A stretch of DNA of 64,000 nucleotides from Promicromonospora umidemergens (GTDB lineage Bacteria > Actinomycetota > Actinomycetes > Actinomycetales > Cellulomonadaceae). This document shows positions 34,218-45,342 of the stretch, piece after piece. The stretch is taken from positions 62,001 to 126,000 of the forward strand of contig NZ_JAMTCT010000014.1 in NCBI RefSeq assembly GCF_024171995.1, given 5' to 3'. The notes beneath the pieces were generated by a model. It was given only the letters and a program-made list of their open reading frames with translations. It was not told the DNA's origin and did not search any database. The position numbers were made by a program, and so were the translations under genes. Every line of letters begins with the position of its first letter. The first letter of the stretch is position 1.

Positions 34218-35090
34218 TCAGGTGAGACGACGCCAGAGCAGCAGCAGACCGCCGGTGGCGAGCAGGGCGCCGCTGCCGAGCACGGTCACCCACCCGAGCG
34301 GGGAGATGACCTCGCCGTCCCCGGCCGGGACCGCCTGGGCCTCGTTGCCCTGCTGCTCGACCATGCCCTGCATGAGCGCCACGTCGGGCGACGTGCGGGA
34401 GGGCGACGGGCTGGGTGTGCTCGAGCCGGACGGCGACGGGGTCGCGCTGGGCGTCGGGGTCGGCGTTGGGGTCGGTGTCGGGGACGGAGTGGGTGCCGGT
34501 GCGGCGGAGGGTGTCGACGCGGGGGCCGCGGCCTGCGGCTGTTCGGCCTCCGGGGTCGGCCGCGGTCTCGGCCGCGGCGTCGCGACCGGGACCGGCGCGG
34601 GCTTGTCGGCCTTCGTGGCGGCCGGTGTCGGCGTGGGGGTCGACGGCGGGGTCCGCCGGCTGGCCGTGCACGCGGTGCTGCCTTCCGACGCGTGCCAGCT
34701 GCTCGCGTCCTCGACCTCCACCCACACCACGCAGTAGCCGTCCGGGTAGGCCCGCTTGGCCTCCCAGAACGTGGTCCAGCCGTGGTTCTGCTCGTCCCGC
34801 GTGAGGTCGCGGGAGTAAGCCTGCCCGCCGCGGCGCGCTCCGGCGGGCCGGACCACGTAGACGACCTCGTCGCTCGCGCTGCCCCGCTGGAAGGCGACAC
34901 CGTCGGCGTTGACCCAGATGTCGTCGTACGAGCGCTCGGCGGCGGCAGCGCGCTGCCCGACGGCGGTGGTACCCGTCAGGGCGAGCACCGTCAGCAGGGC
35001 CAGGAGCAGGACCCGCTGGAACGGGCGTCGTGCTGGGGCGTTGCGTACCGTCGGCCGCGGCGTCGCGGCGGAGGCAGTGGCGCTTGTCAC
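34218..35090 (-). CDS. Surface protein with Pro/Thr-rich spacer and C-terminal membrane anchor
   Basis: A 290-residue exported protein of unknown function. A signal peptide (about residues 24-50) is followed by a small domain with two Cys (DGYCVVWVEVED and STACTAS), then a 100-residue Pro/Thr/Ser/Ala repeat region (PTPTPTP runs), and a C-terminal membrane helix ending in RRLT. There is no LPxTG motif. The layout suggests an N-terminal domain held away from the membrane by a wall-spanning stalk. GTG start at 35090; no strong ribosome site is seen. Confidence 0.72.
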   Translation of the reverse strand: MTSATASAATPRPTVRNAPARRPFQRVLLLALLTVLALTGTTAVGQRAAAAERSYDDIWVNADGVAFQRGSASDEVVYVVRPAGARRGGQAYSRDLTRDEQNHGWTTFWEAKRAYPDGYCVVWVEVEDASSWHASEGSTACTASRRTPPSTPTPTPAATKADKPAPVPVATPRPRPRPTPEAEQPQAAAPASTPSAAPAPTPSPTPTPTPTPTPSATPSPSGSSTPSPSPSRTSPDVALMQGMVEQQGNEAQAVPAGDGEVISPLGWVTVLGSGALLATGGLLLLWRRLT

Positions 35091-35123
35091 GGCCGCGATC
35101 CTACCGCCGAGCGTGCGGAACCG

Positions 35124-35744
35124 TCAGAACCGCGGGCCCTCCTCGCCGTGGAGGAGGTTACGGATGGGTCGGGTGATGACGTCCACCCGGTCCACCAGGT
35201 CGGCCGGTCCGGTCACGACCACGGCCCGGTCGGCGGCCGGGGAGTACACGGCGGTCACCTCGCGCACCGTGACCCGCATGCAGCGTCTGCTCGTGCCGTC
35301 GACCCGGAACTGACGGGTCTCGCACGGCACGTCGTCGACCTCTGCGACGATCGCCCGCATCGCGCTGCGGTAGTCCTGGTAGGACTCGGCCAGCTCGGTG
35401 ACGGAGGCGCTCCCCGGCGGCTCGGCCGGGTCGACGTCGGCGTGCAGAGGTGCGACGAGCGCGCCGCTGCAGGCGGCGCGGACGATGTCCTCGACCTGCG
35501 CCGGCGTCGCGGGCACGCGGAGGGTCTCGACCTCGACTGTCTCGCCGGAGAACGTGCGATAGGACCGCAGGAAGCGTTCCTCGGTGGGGTCCGTGCTGTC
35601 GGAGACGCCGGTGACCTCTTCCTCGATCAGGTCGAGTCCCCAGGTCAGCGGGTCGTGCACCTCGCCGACGACGCCCGAGAACCGCGCGAACCGCGCGACG
35701 ATCTGTTCCCAGGACTCGGGGGTCGGGCTCGGGTCGTCCGCCAT
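35124..35744 (-). CDS. Hypothetical protein
   Basis: A 206-residue soluble acidic protein that I do not recognise. It has mixed alpha/beta character, beginning MADDPSPTPESWEQIVARFARFSG and ending RPIRNLLHGEEGPRF. There are few Cys and no membrane segment. ATG 35744 is preferred because GGGAGG lies six bases before it; the open frame continues 71 codons upstream but is Arg/Pro-rich and unlikely to be translated. It sits just downstream of a divergent clpC and ends 33 bp before the surface-protein gene on the same strand. Confidence 0.72.
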   Translation of the reverse strand: MADDPSPTPESWEQIVARFARFSGVVGEVHDPLTWGLDLIEEEVTGVSDSTDPTEERFLRSYRTFSGETVEVETLRVPATPAQVEDIVRAACSGALVAPLHADVDPAEPPGSASVTELAESYQDYRSAMRAIVAEVDDVPCETRQFRVDGTSRRCMRVTVREVTAVYSPAADRAVVVTGPADLVDRVDVITRPIRNLLHGEEGPRF

Positions 35745-36043
35745 GTGGCCTCCCGGCGCGGGTGCGGGTCTGACAACGAGACTGCCGGGTGCGGGGGGAG
35801 GCGTCAACGACCTACGCCCGAATCGGCCTCCAAACAGCCGGGACTCGCCGCCGAGAGCCCGTGCCCGGGCGTGTCGTCCCGGGCGAGGACGCCCCCCACC
35901 CCTCTGGACCCCCGACATCGTCACGCCCCTGGCGAACATGGGCATCAACCGGCCCATGGGCGCGTTGTGAGCGCATAGAGTCGTTGCGGTCAGGCCTGGT
36001 ACCGCCGGTGGCAGGTGCCCGCCGCCCGCGTGAGGAGCAGCAC

Positions 36044-38605
<2,562 letters not shown>

Positions 38606-38632
38606 CCGCCCGGTAAGGCTCCCGGACCGTAA

Positions 38633-38673
38633 CGAAGGCCCGGTCACCCCGAACAGGGGTGGCCGGGCCTTCG
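38633..38673 (+). terminator. Terminator of clpC
   Basis: Arms 38633-38650 and 38656-38673 pair in 17 of 18 positions with a 5-nt loop, 28 bp after the clpC stop. Confidence 0.8.
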
Positions 38674-38700
38674 TGCGTGGTCGGCAGGACGTCAAGCGTT

Positions 38701-38756
38701 CGGCAAAACGTCAGGTGGTCGGCAGCCCGAGCTGCCGACCACCTGACGTATTGCCG
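38701..38756. repeat. Long second hairpin upstream of the TRAP operon
   Basis: Arms 38701-38725 and 38732-38756 pair in 24 of 25 positions. The motif TCGGCANNACGTCA is also present in direct orientation at about 38681 and 38700. No gene lies between 38606 and 38908; the rest of this stretch holds the clpC terminator and a possible -35 (TTGACA at 38801) without a clear -10. Confidence 0.65.
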
Positions 38757-38908
38757 ACCGCACGTGCCACAGGCCGCACGTGCCACGTACCGCGCGGAGT
38801 TTGACATGTTCCCCGTCAAGATGGTTCCGTACGACAGAACTCAGTTCCGCTAGGCGGATCAAAGCACCGGATGAACGTCCCGCTCGATGTTGAGCAGAAG
38901 GAGAAGCG

Positions 38909-39955
38909 ATGAGGCTCAAGAAGATGGCCGCCGTAGGCACGGCGGCGCTCGTGGCCGTGGCACTCACGGCCTGTGGCGGTGGGTTCGAGGCTCCCGCCGA
39001 GGGGAGCGCCGAGACCACCGGCGGTGCCGGGGCCCCCGAGGCGGAGACGGTCTTCAAGGTCGCCTTCAACCAGAACGCGGACCAGCCCGAGGCGGTCGCC
39101 ATGACCCACCTCGGTGAGCGCCTCGCGGAGCGGACCGACGGGCGGTACTCGCTCGAGGTCTTCCCGAACGAGACGCTGGGCGCCCAGAAGGACACGGTGG
39201 AGCTGGTCCAGGCCGGGACCGTGGACTTCGCGCTCGTGGCCGGGTCGCTGCTGGAGAACTTCAACCCCGACTTCGTCGCGCTGAACCTGCCGTACGTGTA
39301 CGACTCGCAGGAGCACCAGGAAGCGGTGCTCAACGACCCGGAGATCACCGGTGACCTGTACACCTCGATCGAGGACCAGAACATCCGGGTGCTCGGCGGC
39401 TTCTCCGCCGGAACCCGCAGCGTGTACAACTCGTCGCACCCGATCGAGACGCCCGAGGACCTCGCCGGTCTCAAGATCCGGGTCATGGAGTCGGACACCA
39501 ACACGCGGATGCTCGAGCTCATGGGCGGCACCGGTACGCCGATGGGGCAGGGCGAGGTCTACACCGCGATCCAGTCGGGTGTGCTCGACGGCGCCGAGAA
39601 CAACGAGTCGATCTACGCGAACCTCAAGCACGACGAGGTGGCGCCGTACTACTCGTACACCAAGCACCTCATGATCCCGGACCTCCTCATCACGAGCCCC
39701 GAGGCCTTCGACTCGATGTCCGAGGAGGACCGCGCGGTGTTCCTCGAGGAGCTCCAGGTGGCGTTCGAGGAGTCCAGCGAGCTCACGGCGAAGGTCATGA
39801 CCGAGAGCCAGGCCGCTGCCGAGGAGGCCGGCGCCGAGTTCAACGAGCCGGACGTCGCGCCCTTCCGGGACGCCGTCAAGCCCCTCCTGGACGAGAAGCT
39901 GACCACCGACACCGCCAAGGACCTGCACGACAGCGTCCGCGCGGCCGCCGAGTGA
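38909..39955 (+). CDS. dctP: TRAP transporter substrate-binding lipoprotein (DctP family)
   Basis: A 348-residue extracellular solute receptor. The signal sequence ends in a lipobox (VALTACGG), so it is anchored as a lipoprotein, as expected in a Gram-positive. The DctP fold is recognisable from FKVAFNQNADQPEA, LFPNETLGAQKDTVELVQAG-like segments and the Arg in IRVMESDTNTRM, which normally pairs with the substrate carboxylate. With uronate-degradation genes downstream, the ligand is probably a uronate or a related acidic sugar. AGAAGGAGAAGCG ribosome site precedes ATG. First gene of a transporter-catabolic operon. Confidence 0.93.
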   Translation: MRLKKMAAVGTAALVAVALTACGGGFEAPAEGSAETTGGAGAPEAETVFKVAFNQNADQPEAVAMTHLGERLAERTDGRYSLEVFPNETLGAQKDTVELVQAGTVDFALVAGSLLENFNPDFVALNLPYVYDSQEHQEAVLNDPEITGDLYTSIEDQNIRVLGGFSAGTRSVYNSSHPIETPEDLAGLKIRVMESDTNTRMLELMGGTGTPMGQGEVYTAIQSGVLDGAENNESIYANLKHDEVAPYYSYTKHLMIPDLLITSPEAFDSMSEEDRAVFLEELQVAFEESSELTAKVMTESQAAAEEAGAEFNEPDVAPFRDAVKPLLDEKLTTDTAKDLHDSVRAAAE

Positions 39956-39978
39956 CCCGGTACTGAGGATCTCGAGCG

Positions 39979-40482
39979 ATGACATACGCCAAACGAGGTC
40001 TTGATGTCGCACTGCGCTGGTTGTGCATCGGGCTGTTCGCGGCCCTGGTGCTGATCGTCGTGTGGCAGGTCTTCTCCCGACAGGTGCTGAACGCACCGAG
40101 CACCTGGTCAGAGGAGCTCGCCAAGTACGTCTTCATCTGGCTCGGGCTCTTCGGCGCCGCGCTCGTCTTCGGCGAGCGGGGACACATCGCCGTCGACGCG
40201 CTGGTCCGCAAGCTGCCCGGGCGCGTGCAGCGCTGGAACGCCGTGCTGGGCCAGATAGTGATCGCGGCCTTCGCCGTCCTGGTGCTCGTCTACGGCGGCT
40301 GGCAGGTCTCGGAGCTCGCCTGGAACCAGAGCATGCCCGGGCTGCCGCTGAAGGTCGGCTGGCTGTACCTTGCGCTCCCGCTGTCGGGGGTCCTGGTGCT
40401 CTTCTACACCGTCTACCACCTGGTGGCCGTCGTGCGTGGCGTGGAGAACGCCACCGCCGACGGCGAGCCGGACGCCATCTGA
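39979..40482 (+). CDS. dctQ: TRAP transporter small membrane subunit (DctQ family)
   Basis: A 167-residue membrane protein with four helices. The opening ALRWLCIGLFAALVLIVVWQVFSRQVLNAPSTWSEELAKYVFIWLGLFGAALVFGERGHI is characteristic of DctQ. It links the receptor to the large permease subunit in sodium-driven uptake. It lies 23 bp after dctP and 13 bp before dctM. Confidence 0.93.
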   Translation: MTYAKRGLDVALRWLCIGLFAALVLIVVWQVFSRQVLNAPSTWSEELAKYVFIWLGLFGAALVFGERGHIAVDALVRKLPGRVQRWNAVLGQIVIAAFAVLVLVYGGWQVSELAWNQSMPGLPLKVGWLYLALPLSGVLVLFYTVYHLVAVVRGVENATADGEPDAI

Positions 40483-40495
40483 GGAGGCTGTACAC

Positions 40496-41800
40496 ATGGA
40501 GGTGGCTGCACTCGCCGGGCTCGTCCTGGTGGTAGGTATCGTCGTTCTTCTCGTCCTGGGGATCCCGGTCTCCGTGGCGGTGGGCATGTCCGCCGCCGCC
40601 GCGGCGATCACGGCCCTGGGCTTCGAGGACGGGCTGCTGACGTCTGCACAGCAGATGTTCCGCGGCATCAACAACTTCTCGCTGCTGGCGATCCCGTTCT
40701 TCGTGCTCGCGGGCGTGATCATGAACAACGGCGGGATAGCGCTGCGGCTCGTCAACTTCGCCAAGATGCTGGTCGGACGCGCCCCCGGCTCGCTCGCCCA
40801 GACCAACGTCGCGGCGAACGCGATGTTCGGCGCGGTCTCCGGCTCGGCGGTGGCGTCCGTCGCCGCCGTGGGTTCCACGATGGGTCCCCTGCAGGCCAAG
40901 GAGGGCTACCCGAAGGACTTCGCGGCCGCGACCAACATTGCGTCGGCCCCGGCGGGGATGATCATCCCGCCGAGCAACCTGATGATCGTCTACTCGCTGG
41001 TGTCGAGCACGTCGATCGCCGCGCTCTTCATGGCCGGCTACATCCCCGGCCTGCTCTGGGCAGCCGTCTGCATGGTGATCGTGCACCTGTACGCCCGCAA
41101 GCGGCCCGAGCTGCGGATCTCGGTGCGACTGTCGTTCCCGGCCGCTATGCGGGTGGCCGTCGAGGCGATCCCGGCCCTGCTGCTCATCGTCGTCGTGATC
41201 GGCGGCATCCTGGCGGGCTTCTTCACCCCGACGGAGGCGTCCTGCATCGCGGTGGTCTACTCCCTGGTGCTCGCGTTCGTCTACCGGGCGATCAAGGTCC
41301 GCGACCTCGGGGAGATCCTGCTCGAGTCGGCTCGCACCACCTCGATCGTGATGTTCCTGGTCGGCGTCTCCGCCGCGATGTCCTGGGTGATGTCGTTCGC
41401 GCAGATCCCTCAGCTCGTCACCGACGGGCTGCTGTCCGTGACCAGCAACCCGTACCTGCTGATCATCCTGATCGTGGTGCTGCTGCTGGCCATCGGATGC
41501 TTCATGGACCCGACGCCGGCCGTCCTGATCTTCGCGCCCATCTTCCTGCCCGTGGTCACGGCGTTCGGGATGGACCCCGTGCACTTCGGCATCTTCATGG
41601 TGATGGCGCTGTCGATCGGCACCATCACGCCGCCCGTCGGACCGGTCCTGTTCGTCGGCGCCCGGGTCTCCGGCATGTCGATCGAGAGCGTCATGCGTCG
41701 CATGGTCCCGTTCTTCGTCGCGCTGGTGCTGCTGCTCGTCGTCGTCGCGATGACCCCCGCGCTGTCGATGTGGCTGCCCACTCTTCTCGGGCTCGTCTAG
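40496..41800 (+). CDS. dctM: TRAP transporter large permease subunit (DctM family)
   Basis: A 434-residue permease with about twelve membrane helices. Family signatures include FFVLAGVIMNNGGIALRLVNFAKMLVGRAPGSLAQTNVAANAMFGAVSGSAVASVAAVGS, and PPSNLMIVY and MDPTPAVLIFAPIFLP in the two hairpin regions. It forms the Na+-coupled translocation channel with DctQ. ATG 40496 has GAGGAGG upstream. Confidence 0.95.
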   Translation: MEVAALAGLVLVVGIVVLLVLGIPVSVAVGMSAAAAAITALGFEDGLLTSAQQMFRGINNFSLLAIPFFVLAGVIMNNGGIALRLVNFAKMLVGRAPGSLAQTNVAANAMFGAVSGSAVASVAAVGSTMGPLQAKEGYPKDFAAATNIASAPAGMIIPPSNLMIVYSLVSSTSIAALFMAGYIPGLLWAAVCMVIVHLYARKRPELRISVRLSFPAAMRVAVEAIPALLLIVVVIGGILAGFFTPTEASCIAVVYSLVLAFVYRAIKVRDLGEILLESARTTSIVMFLVGVSAAMSWVMSFAQIPQLVTDGLLSVTSNPYLLIILIVVLLLAIGCFMDPTPAVLIFAPIFLPVVTAFGMDPVHFGIFMVMALSIGTITPPVGPVLFVGARVSGMSIESVMRRMVPFFVALVLLLVVVAMTPALSMWLPTLLGLV

Positions 41801-41828
41801 CCCGTCACTCTGCCAAGGAGGCATTCAG

Positions 41829-42668
41829 TTGGAACAGCGTTACGCCACCGCACCCGACCAGGTACCCGGGATGACCACGGAGGACCTCCGCGGTCGCTAC
41901 CTCGTCCCCGAGCTCTTCGTCGACGACGAGATCCGCACCGTCTACACCCATCACGACCGGGTGGTCCTCGGCGGGATCAGCCCCGTCTCCGCTCCGCTGA
42001 CCCTGCCGGGCTACCCGGAGATCCGCTCGGAGCAGTTCTTCGAGCACCGTGAGGCGGGCATCGTCAACGTGGGTGGCACCGGCACCATCACGGTGGACGG
42101 GACGGAGCACCGGCTGGAGCACGGCGCCTGCCTCTACGTGGGACGGGGAGCCGTCGACGTCGTGCTCGCCTCGGAGGAGCCGACGGCGGAGGCGGGGCCC
42201 GCGCGGTTCTACCTGTTCTCCGCGCCTGCGCACACCGCGTACCCGACCACGCTCGTGCCGCCCGGGCAGGGCACGGTGCGCGAGCTGGGCGACCCGCTCA
42301 CCTCGAACCGCCGCACGCTCAACCAGTACATCCACGAGAACGGCGTGCGGTCGTGCCAGGTGGTCATGGGGGTCACCACCCTGTACCCCGGTTCCATGTG
42401 GAACACGATGCCGGCGCACACCCACGACCGGCGTACCGAGTGCTACCTCTACTTCGACCTGCCGGCCGAGGCGCGCGTCATCCACATCCTGGGGGAGCCC
42501 ACCGAGACCCGGCACCTCGTCATCGGCAACCGGGAGGCCGTGATCTCACCCAGCTGGTCCGTGCACTCGGGGGTCGGTACCGCCTCATACTCCTTCGTGT
42601 GGGCCATGGCCGGTGAGAACCAGGCGTTCGACGACATGGACGGTTTCTCCGTCTCCACGATGCGGTGA
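41829..42668 (+). CDS. kduI: 5-dehydro-4-deoxy-D-glucuronate isomerase
   Basis: A 279-residue cupin-fold isomerase that converts 4-deoxy-L-threo-5-hexosulose uronate to 3-deoxy-D-glycero-2,5-hexodiulosonate in pectin and glycosaminoglycan breakdown. The metal site is in MPAHTHDRRTECYLYFD; the N-terminal EQRYATAPDQV and PSWSVHSGVGTASYSFVWAMAGEN blocks are family-specific. TTG start with AAGGAGG ten bases upstream. Directly after dctM, so uptake and catabolism are linked. KduI normally works on products of unsaturated oligouronide cleavage, yet no lyase or unsaturated glucuronyl hydrolase is in the window. Confidence 0.95.
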   Translation: MEQRYATAPDQVPGMTTEDLRGRYLVPELFVDDEIRTVYTHHDRVVLGGISPVSAPLTLPGYPEIRSEQFFEHREAGIVNVGGTGTITVDGTEHRLEHGACLYVGRGAVDVVLASEEPTAEAGPARFYLFSAPAHTAYPTTLVPPGQGTVRELGDPLTSNRRTLNQYIHENGVRSCQVVMGVTTLYPGSMWNTMPAHTHDRRTECYLYFDLPAEARVIHILGEPTETRHLVIGNREAVISPSWSVHSGVGTASYSFVWAMAGENQAFDDMDGFSVSTMR

Positions 42669-42704
42669 CGATCACGATCACGATGCGGTGACGACCAGGA
42701 GGCA

Positions 42705-43457
42705 GTGATGAGCGAGGCGACGACGGCCAGCGAGAAGACGCTGATGGTGCTCGAGGCGGCGATGACGCACGAGCGGTTCAGCGAGATCGTGACCGCGGTA
42801 CACCTGCCCAAGGCGACGGTGCACCGGATCCTCACCACGCTCGTCGAGCGGGACTTCATCCAGGTGGCCGACGGCGGTGCGCACGTGCCGGGTCCCAAGA
42901 TCCTGTCGCTCGCCGGCATCGCCTACGACCGGGTGGACATCTCGACGATCGTCCAGCCGTACATCGACGACCTCGTGCGCCGCGTGCAGTGCACCGTGCA
43001 CGTCGGGGTGCGCAGCGGCGACGAGATCATCTACCTGGTCCGCACCGACTCCGACAAGCCGTACCGGATGCCGTCCCGGGTCGGCGCCGCGATCCCGATG
43101 CACACCTCGGCGATCGGCAAGGCGATCCTGGCCCGGCTCGACGACGACGCGATCGAAAGCTTCGTCAACCGGGCCGGGCTCCCGCGCCGGACCGCCCGGA
43201 GCCTCACGACCATCGAGGACCTCCGCGCCGAGCTCGCCGACATCCGCAACGACGGCTACGGGTTCGACCGCGAGGAGAACGTGCCGGGCGTCGTGTGCAT
43301 CGGCATGGCCGTCCGCGACCACACGGGGCACTCCAACTACGGGCTGTCGATCTCCTCGCTCGCGCTCGAGCACACGGAGGGACAGCTCGCCGCGATGTCC
43401 GGCGACCTGCGCAAGACAGCCGCCGACATCACCCACGCACTCGGGGGCGACCGGTAG
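42705..43457 (+). CDS. IclR-family regulator of the uronate operon (KdgR-like)
   Basis: A 250-residue regulator. The N-terminal winged helix-turn-helix (FSEIVTAVHLPKATVHRILTTLVERDFI) and the effector domain with RMPSRVGAAIPMHTSAIGKAILARL fit IclR. It is encoded inside the operon between KduI and KduD, so it probably senses a pathway intermediate such as 2-keto-3-deoxygluconate. The start is either GTG 42705 or ATG 42708, both close to GAGGCAG. Confidence 0.88.
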   Translation: MMSEATTASEKTLMVLEAAMTHERFSEIVTAVHLPKATVHRILTTLVERDFIQVADGGAHVPGPKILSLAGIAYDRVDISTIVQPYIDDLVRRVQCTVHVGVRSGDEIIYLVRTDSDKPYRMPSRVGAAIPMHTSAIGKAILARLDDDAIESFVNRAGLPRRTARSLTTIEDLRAELADIRNDGYGFDREENVPGVVCIGMAVRDHTGHSNYGLSISSLALEHTEGQLAAMSGDLRKTAADITHALGGDR

Positions 43458-43509
43458 GGCACCACGTGCCCGGCCGGGACACCCCGGACCCTGACGAAAG
43501 AAACCAAAC

Positions 43510-44310
43510 GTGAGCACTACGAGCACCATCGGACCCGATACCGACCCGGTACTGGCCCGGATGTTCAGCCTGGCCGGCCGCACCGCCGTCGTGACGGGAG
43601 CGAGCAAGGGCATCGGCCTGGGCATCGCGACCCTCCTCGCGCAGGCGGGGGCCGACGTCGTCGGCGTCAGCACGACCATGTCGGACGGCGACACCGACGC
43701 CCGCAGGGCCGTCGAAGCGGCAGGCCGCCGCTTCACGCCGATCGCCACCGACCTCTCGGACCGGGCGGCCGTCGCCGAGCTGGGCGGGCGCCTGGCAGGG
43801 CTCGAGGTGGACGTGCTCGTCAACAACGGCGGGACGATCCGCCGGGCTCCGGCCGCCGAGCACCCGGACGCCGACTTCGACCACGTGATCGAGGTGAACC
43901 TGCGGTCCGCCTGGACGCTGTCCCGCGAGGTCGGCCGGTCCATGCTCGCGAGGGGCCACGGCAAGATCGTCAACACCGCCTCGATGCTGAGCTTCCAGGG
44001 CGGCGTCAACGTGCCCGGGTACACCTCGTCGAAGTCGGCGCTCGCCGGCCTGACCAAGGCTCTCGCGAACGAGTGGGCCGGCCGCGGCGTGAACGTCAAC
44101 GCGGTGGCCCCCGGTTACGTGGCCACGGACAACACGGAGGCGCTGCGCGGCGACGCCGGGCGCAACGCCGAGATCCTCGGACGGATCCCGGCCGGTCGCT
44201 GGGCCACGCCGGAGGACATCGCCGGCGCTGTGCTCTACCTCGCCGCGCCCGCCTCGAACTACGTCCACGGCGCCATCCTCCCCGTCGACGGCGGATGGCT
44301 CGCCCGATGA
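43510..44310 (+). CDS. kduD: 2-dehydro-3-deoxy-D-gluconate 5-dehydrogenase-like SDR
   Basis: A 266-residue SDR. NAD-binding VTGASKGIGLGIA near residue 30, NNGG in place of the common NNAG, Ser in NTASMLSFQGG and YTSSK (Tyr-x3-Lys) are present. The block GVNVNAVAPGYVATDNTEALR is characteristic of KduD, which reduces 2,5-diketo-3-deoxygluconate to 2-keto-3-deoxygluconate, the step after KduI. Four-base overlap with the next gene (ATGA). Confidence 0.9.
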   Translation: MSTTSTIGPDTDPVLARMFSLAGRTAVVTGASKGIGLGIATLLAQAGADVVGVSTTMSDGDTDARRAVEAAGRRFTPIATDLSDRAAVAELGGRLAGLEVDVLVNNGGTIRRAPAAEHPDADFDHVIEVNLRSAWTLSREVGRSMLARGHGKIVNTASMLSFQGGVNVPGYTSSKSALAGLTKALANEWAGRGVNVNAVAPGYVATDNTEALRGDAGRNAEILGRIPAGRWATPEDIAGAVLYLAAPASNYVHGAILPVDGGWLAR

Positions 44311-45341
44311 CGGCCTCGACGACGACCCAGGGGCCCGCCCCGACGATGGTCGTCACGGAGTGCGACCACGATGCGTTCCTCCAGGAGGAGGACGTCGCCC
44401 GCACGGCCGGGGTGACGTTCCGCGTCGAGCAGGCGGGCGACCGCGCCGCGCTGGAGCACGCCTGCGCCGACGCCGACGGGATCCTCGTGCAGTACGCGAC
44501 GATCGACGGCCCGCTCATGGATGCTCTCCCGCGCCTTCGCGTCATCGGCCGCTACGGCGTCGGCGTGGACTCGGTGGACGTCCAGGCGGCGACCGAGCGC
44601 GGCATCGCGGTCTGCAACGTGCCGGACTACGGCACCGAGGCGGTCTCGGACCACGCGATCGGTCTGGCGCTCGCGGTGGCGCGCGGCATCCCGCTGCTCG
44701 ACCGCGGCGTGCGCGCCGGCCGGGTCGACCTGCCGAAGGTGCGGCCGCTGCACCAGATCGCCGGACGCACCTTCGGCGTCGTCGGGCTCGGCCGGATCGG
44801 ACAGGCTACGGCGCGCAAGGCGGCAGGCCTGGGTTACGACGTCGTGGGCTTCGACGTGCTCGCGACCCCCGGTACCGACTACCGCGGCGTCCGGGCCGTC
44901 ACGCTCGAGGAGCTGTGCGCGACCGCCGACGTCGTGTCCGTGCACGTGCCGCTGCACGAGGGCACCCGGGGCATGATCGGCACCGAACAGCTCGCGCTGA
45001 TGCGCCCGACGGCCGTCGTCGTGAACACCGCGCGCGGCGGCGTCGTGGACACCGACGCGCTCGTCGCGGCCCTCGACCGGGACGCGCTCGGCGGGGCGGC
45101 GATCGACACGCACGACGTCGAGCCGCTGCCGACCGACCACCCGCTGACTCGGTTCGACAACGTGGTGCTCACGCCCCACCTCGCCTGGTACACGGAGGAG
45201 TCCTACCGCGAGCTGAAGCGGCGCACGGCGCAGAACGTCGTCGACGTGCTGGCGGGCAGCCCGCCGCGCGAGGTCGTGAACCCCGGGGCCTGGGGGCGCG
45301 GACGCACCGCCCATCTGGCCACCCAGCCGATCGGAGCCTGA
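44307..45341 (+). CDS. D-2-hydroxyacid dehydrogenase (NAD-dependent)
   Basis: A 344-residue enzyme of the D-isomer-specific 2-hydroxyacid dehydrogenase family (3-phosphoglycerate/hydroxypyruvate type). NAD-binding GRTFGVVGLGRIGQATARKAAG, catalytic Arg in NTARGGVVD, Glu in DVEPLP and His in LTPHLAW are visible. Its role in this pathway is unclear; reduction of a 2-keto acid intermediate or oxidation of an aldonate are possibilities. It overlaps kduD by four bases and is followed by the zinc dehydrogenase after one base. Confidence 0.9.
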   Translation: MTASTTTQGPAPTMVVTECDHDAFLQEEDVARTAGVTFRVEQAGDRAALEHACADADGILVQYATIDGPLMDALPRLRVIGRYGVGVDSVDVQAATERGIAVCNVPDYGTEAVSDHAIGLALAVARGIPLLDRGVRAGRVDLPKVRPLHQIAGRTFGVVGLGRIGQATARKAAGLGYDVVGFDVLATPGTDYRGVRAVTLEELCATADVVSVHVPLHEGTRGMIGTEQLALMRPTAVVVNTARGGVVDTDALVAALDRDALGGAAIDTHDVEPLPTDHPLTRFDNVVLTPHLAWYTEESYRELKRRTAQNVVDVLAGSPPREVVNPGAWGRGRTAHLATQPIGA

Positions 45342-45342
45342 C

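Noticed and set aside
34440-34660. Repeated GT/CG-rich pattern
   Set aside because: It is the coding sequence of a Pro/Thr spacer in the surface protein, not a repeat array.
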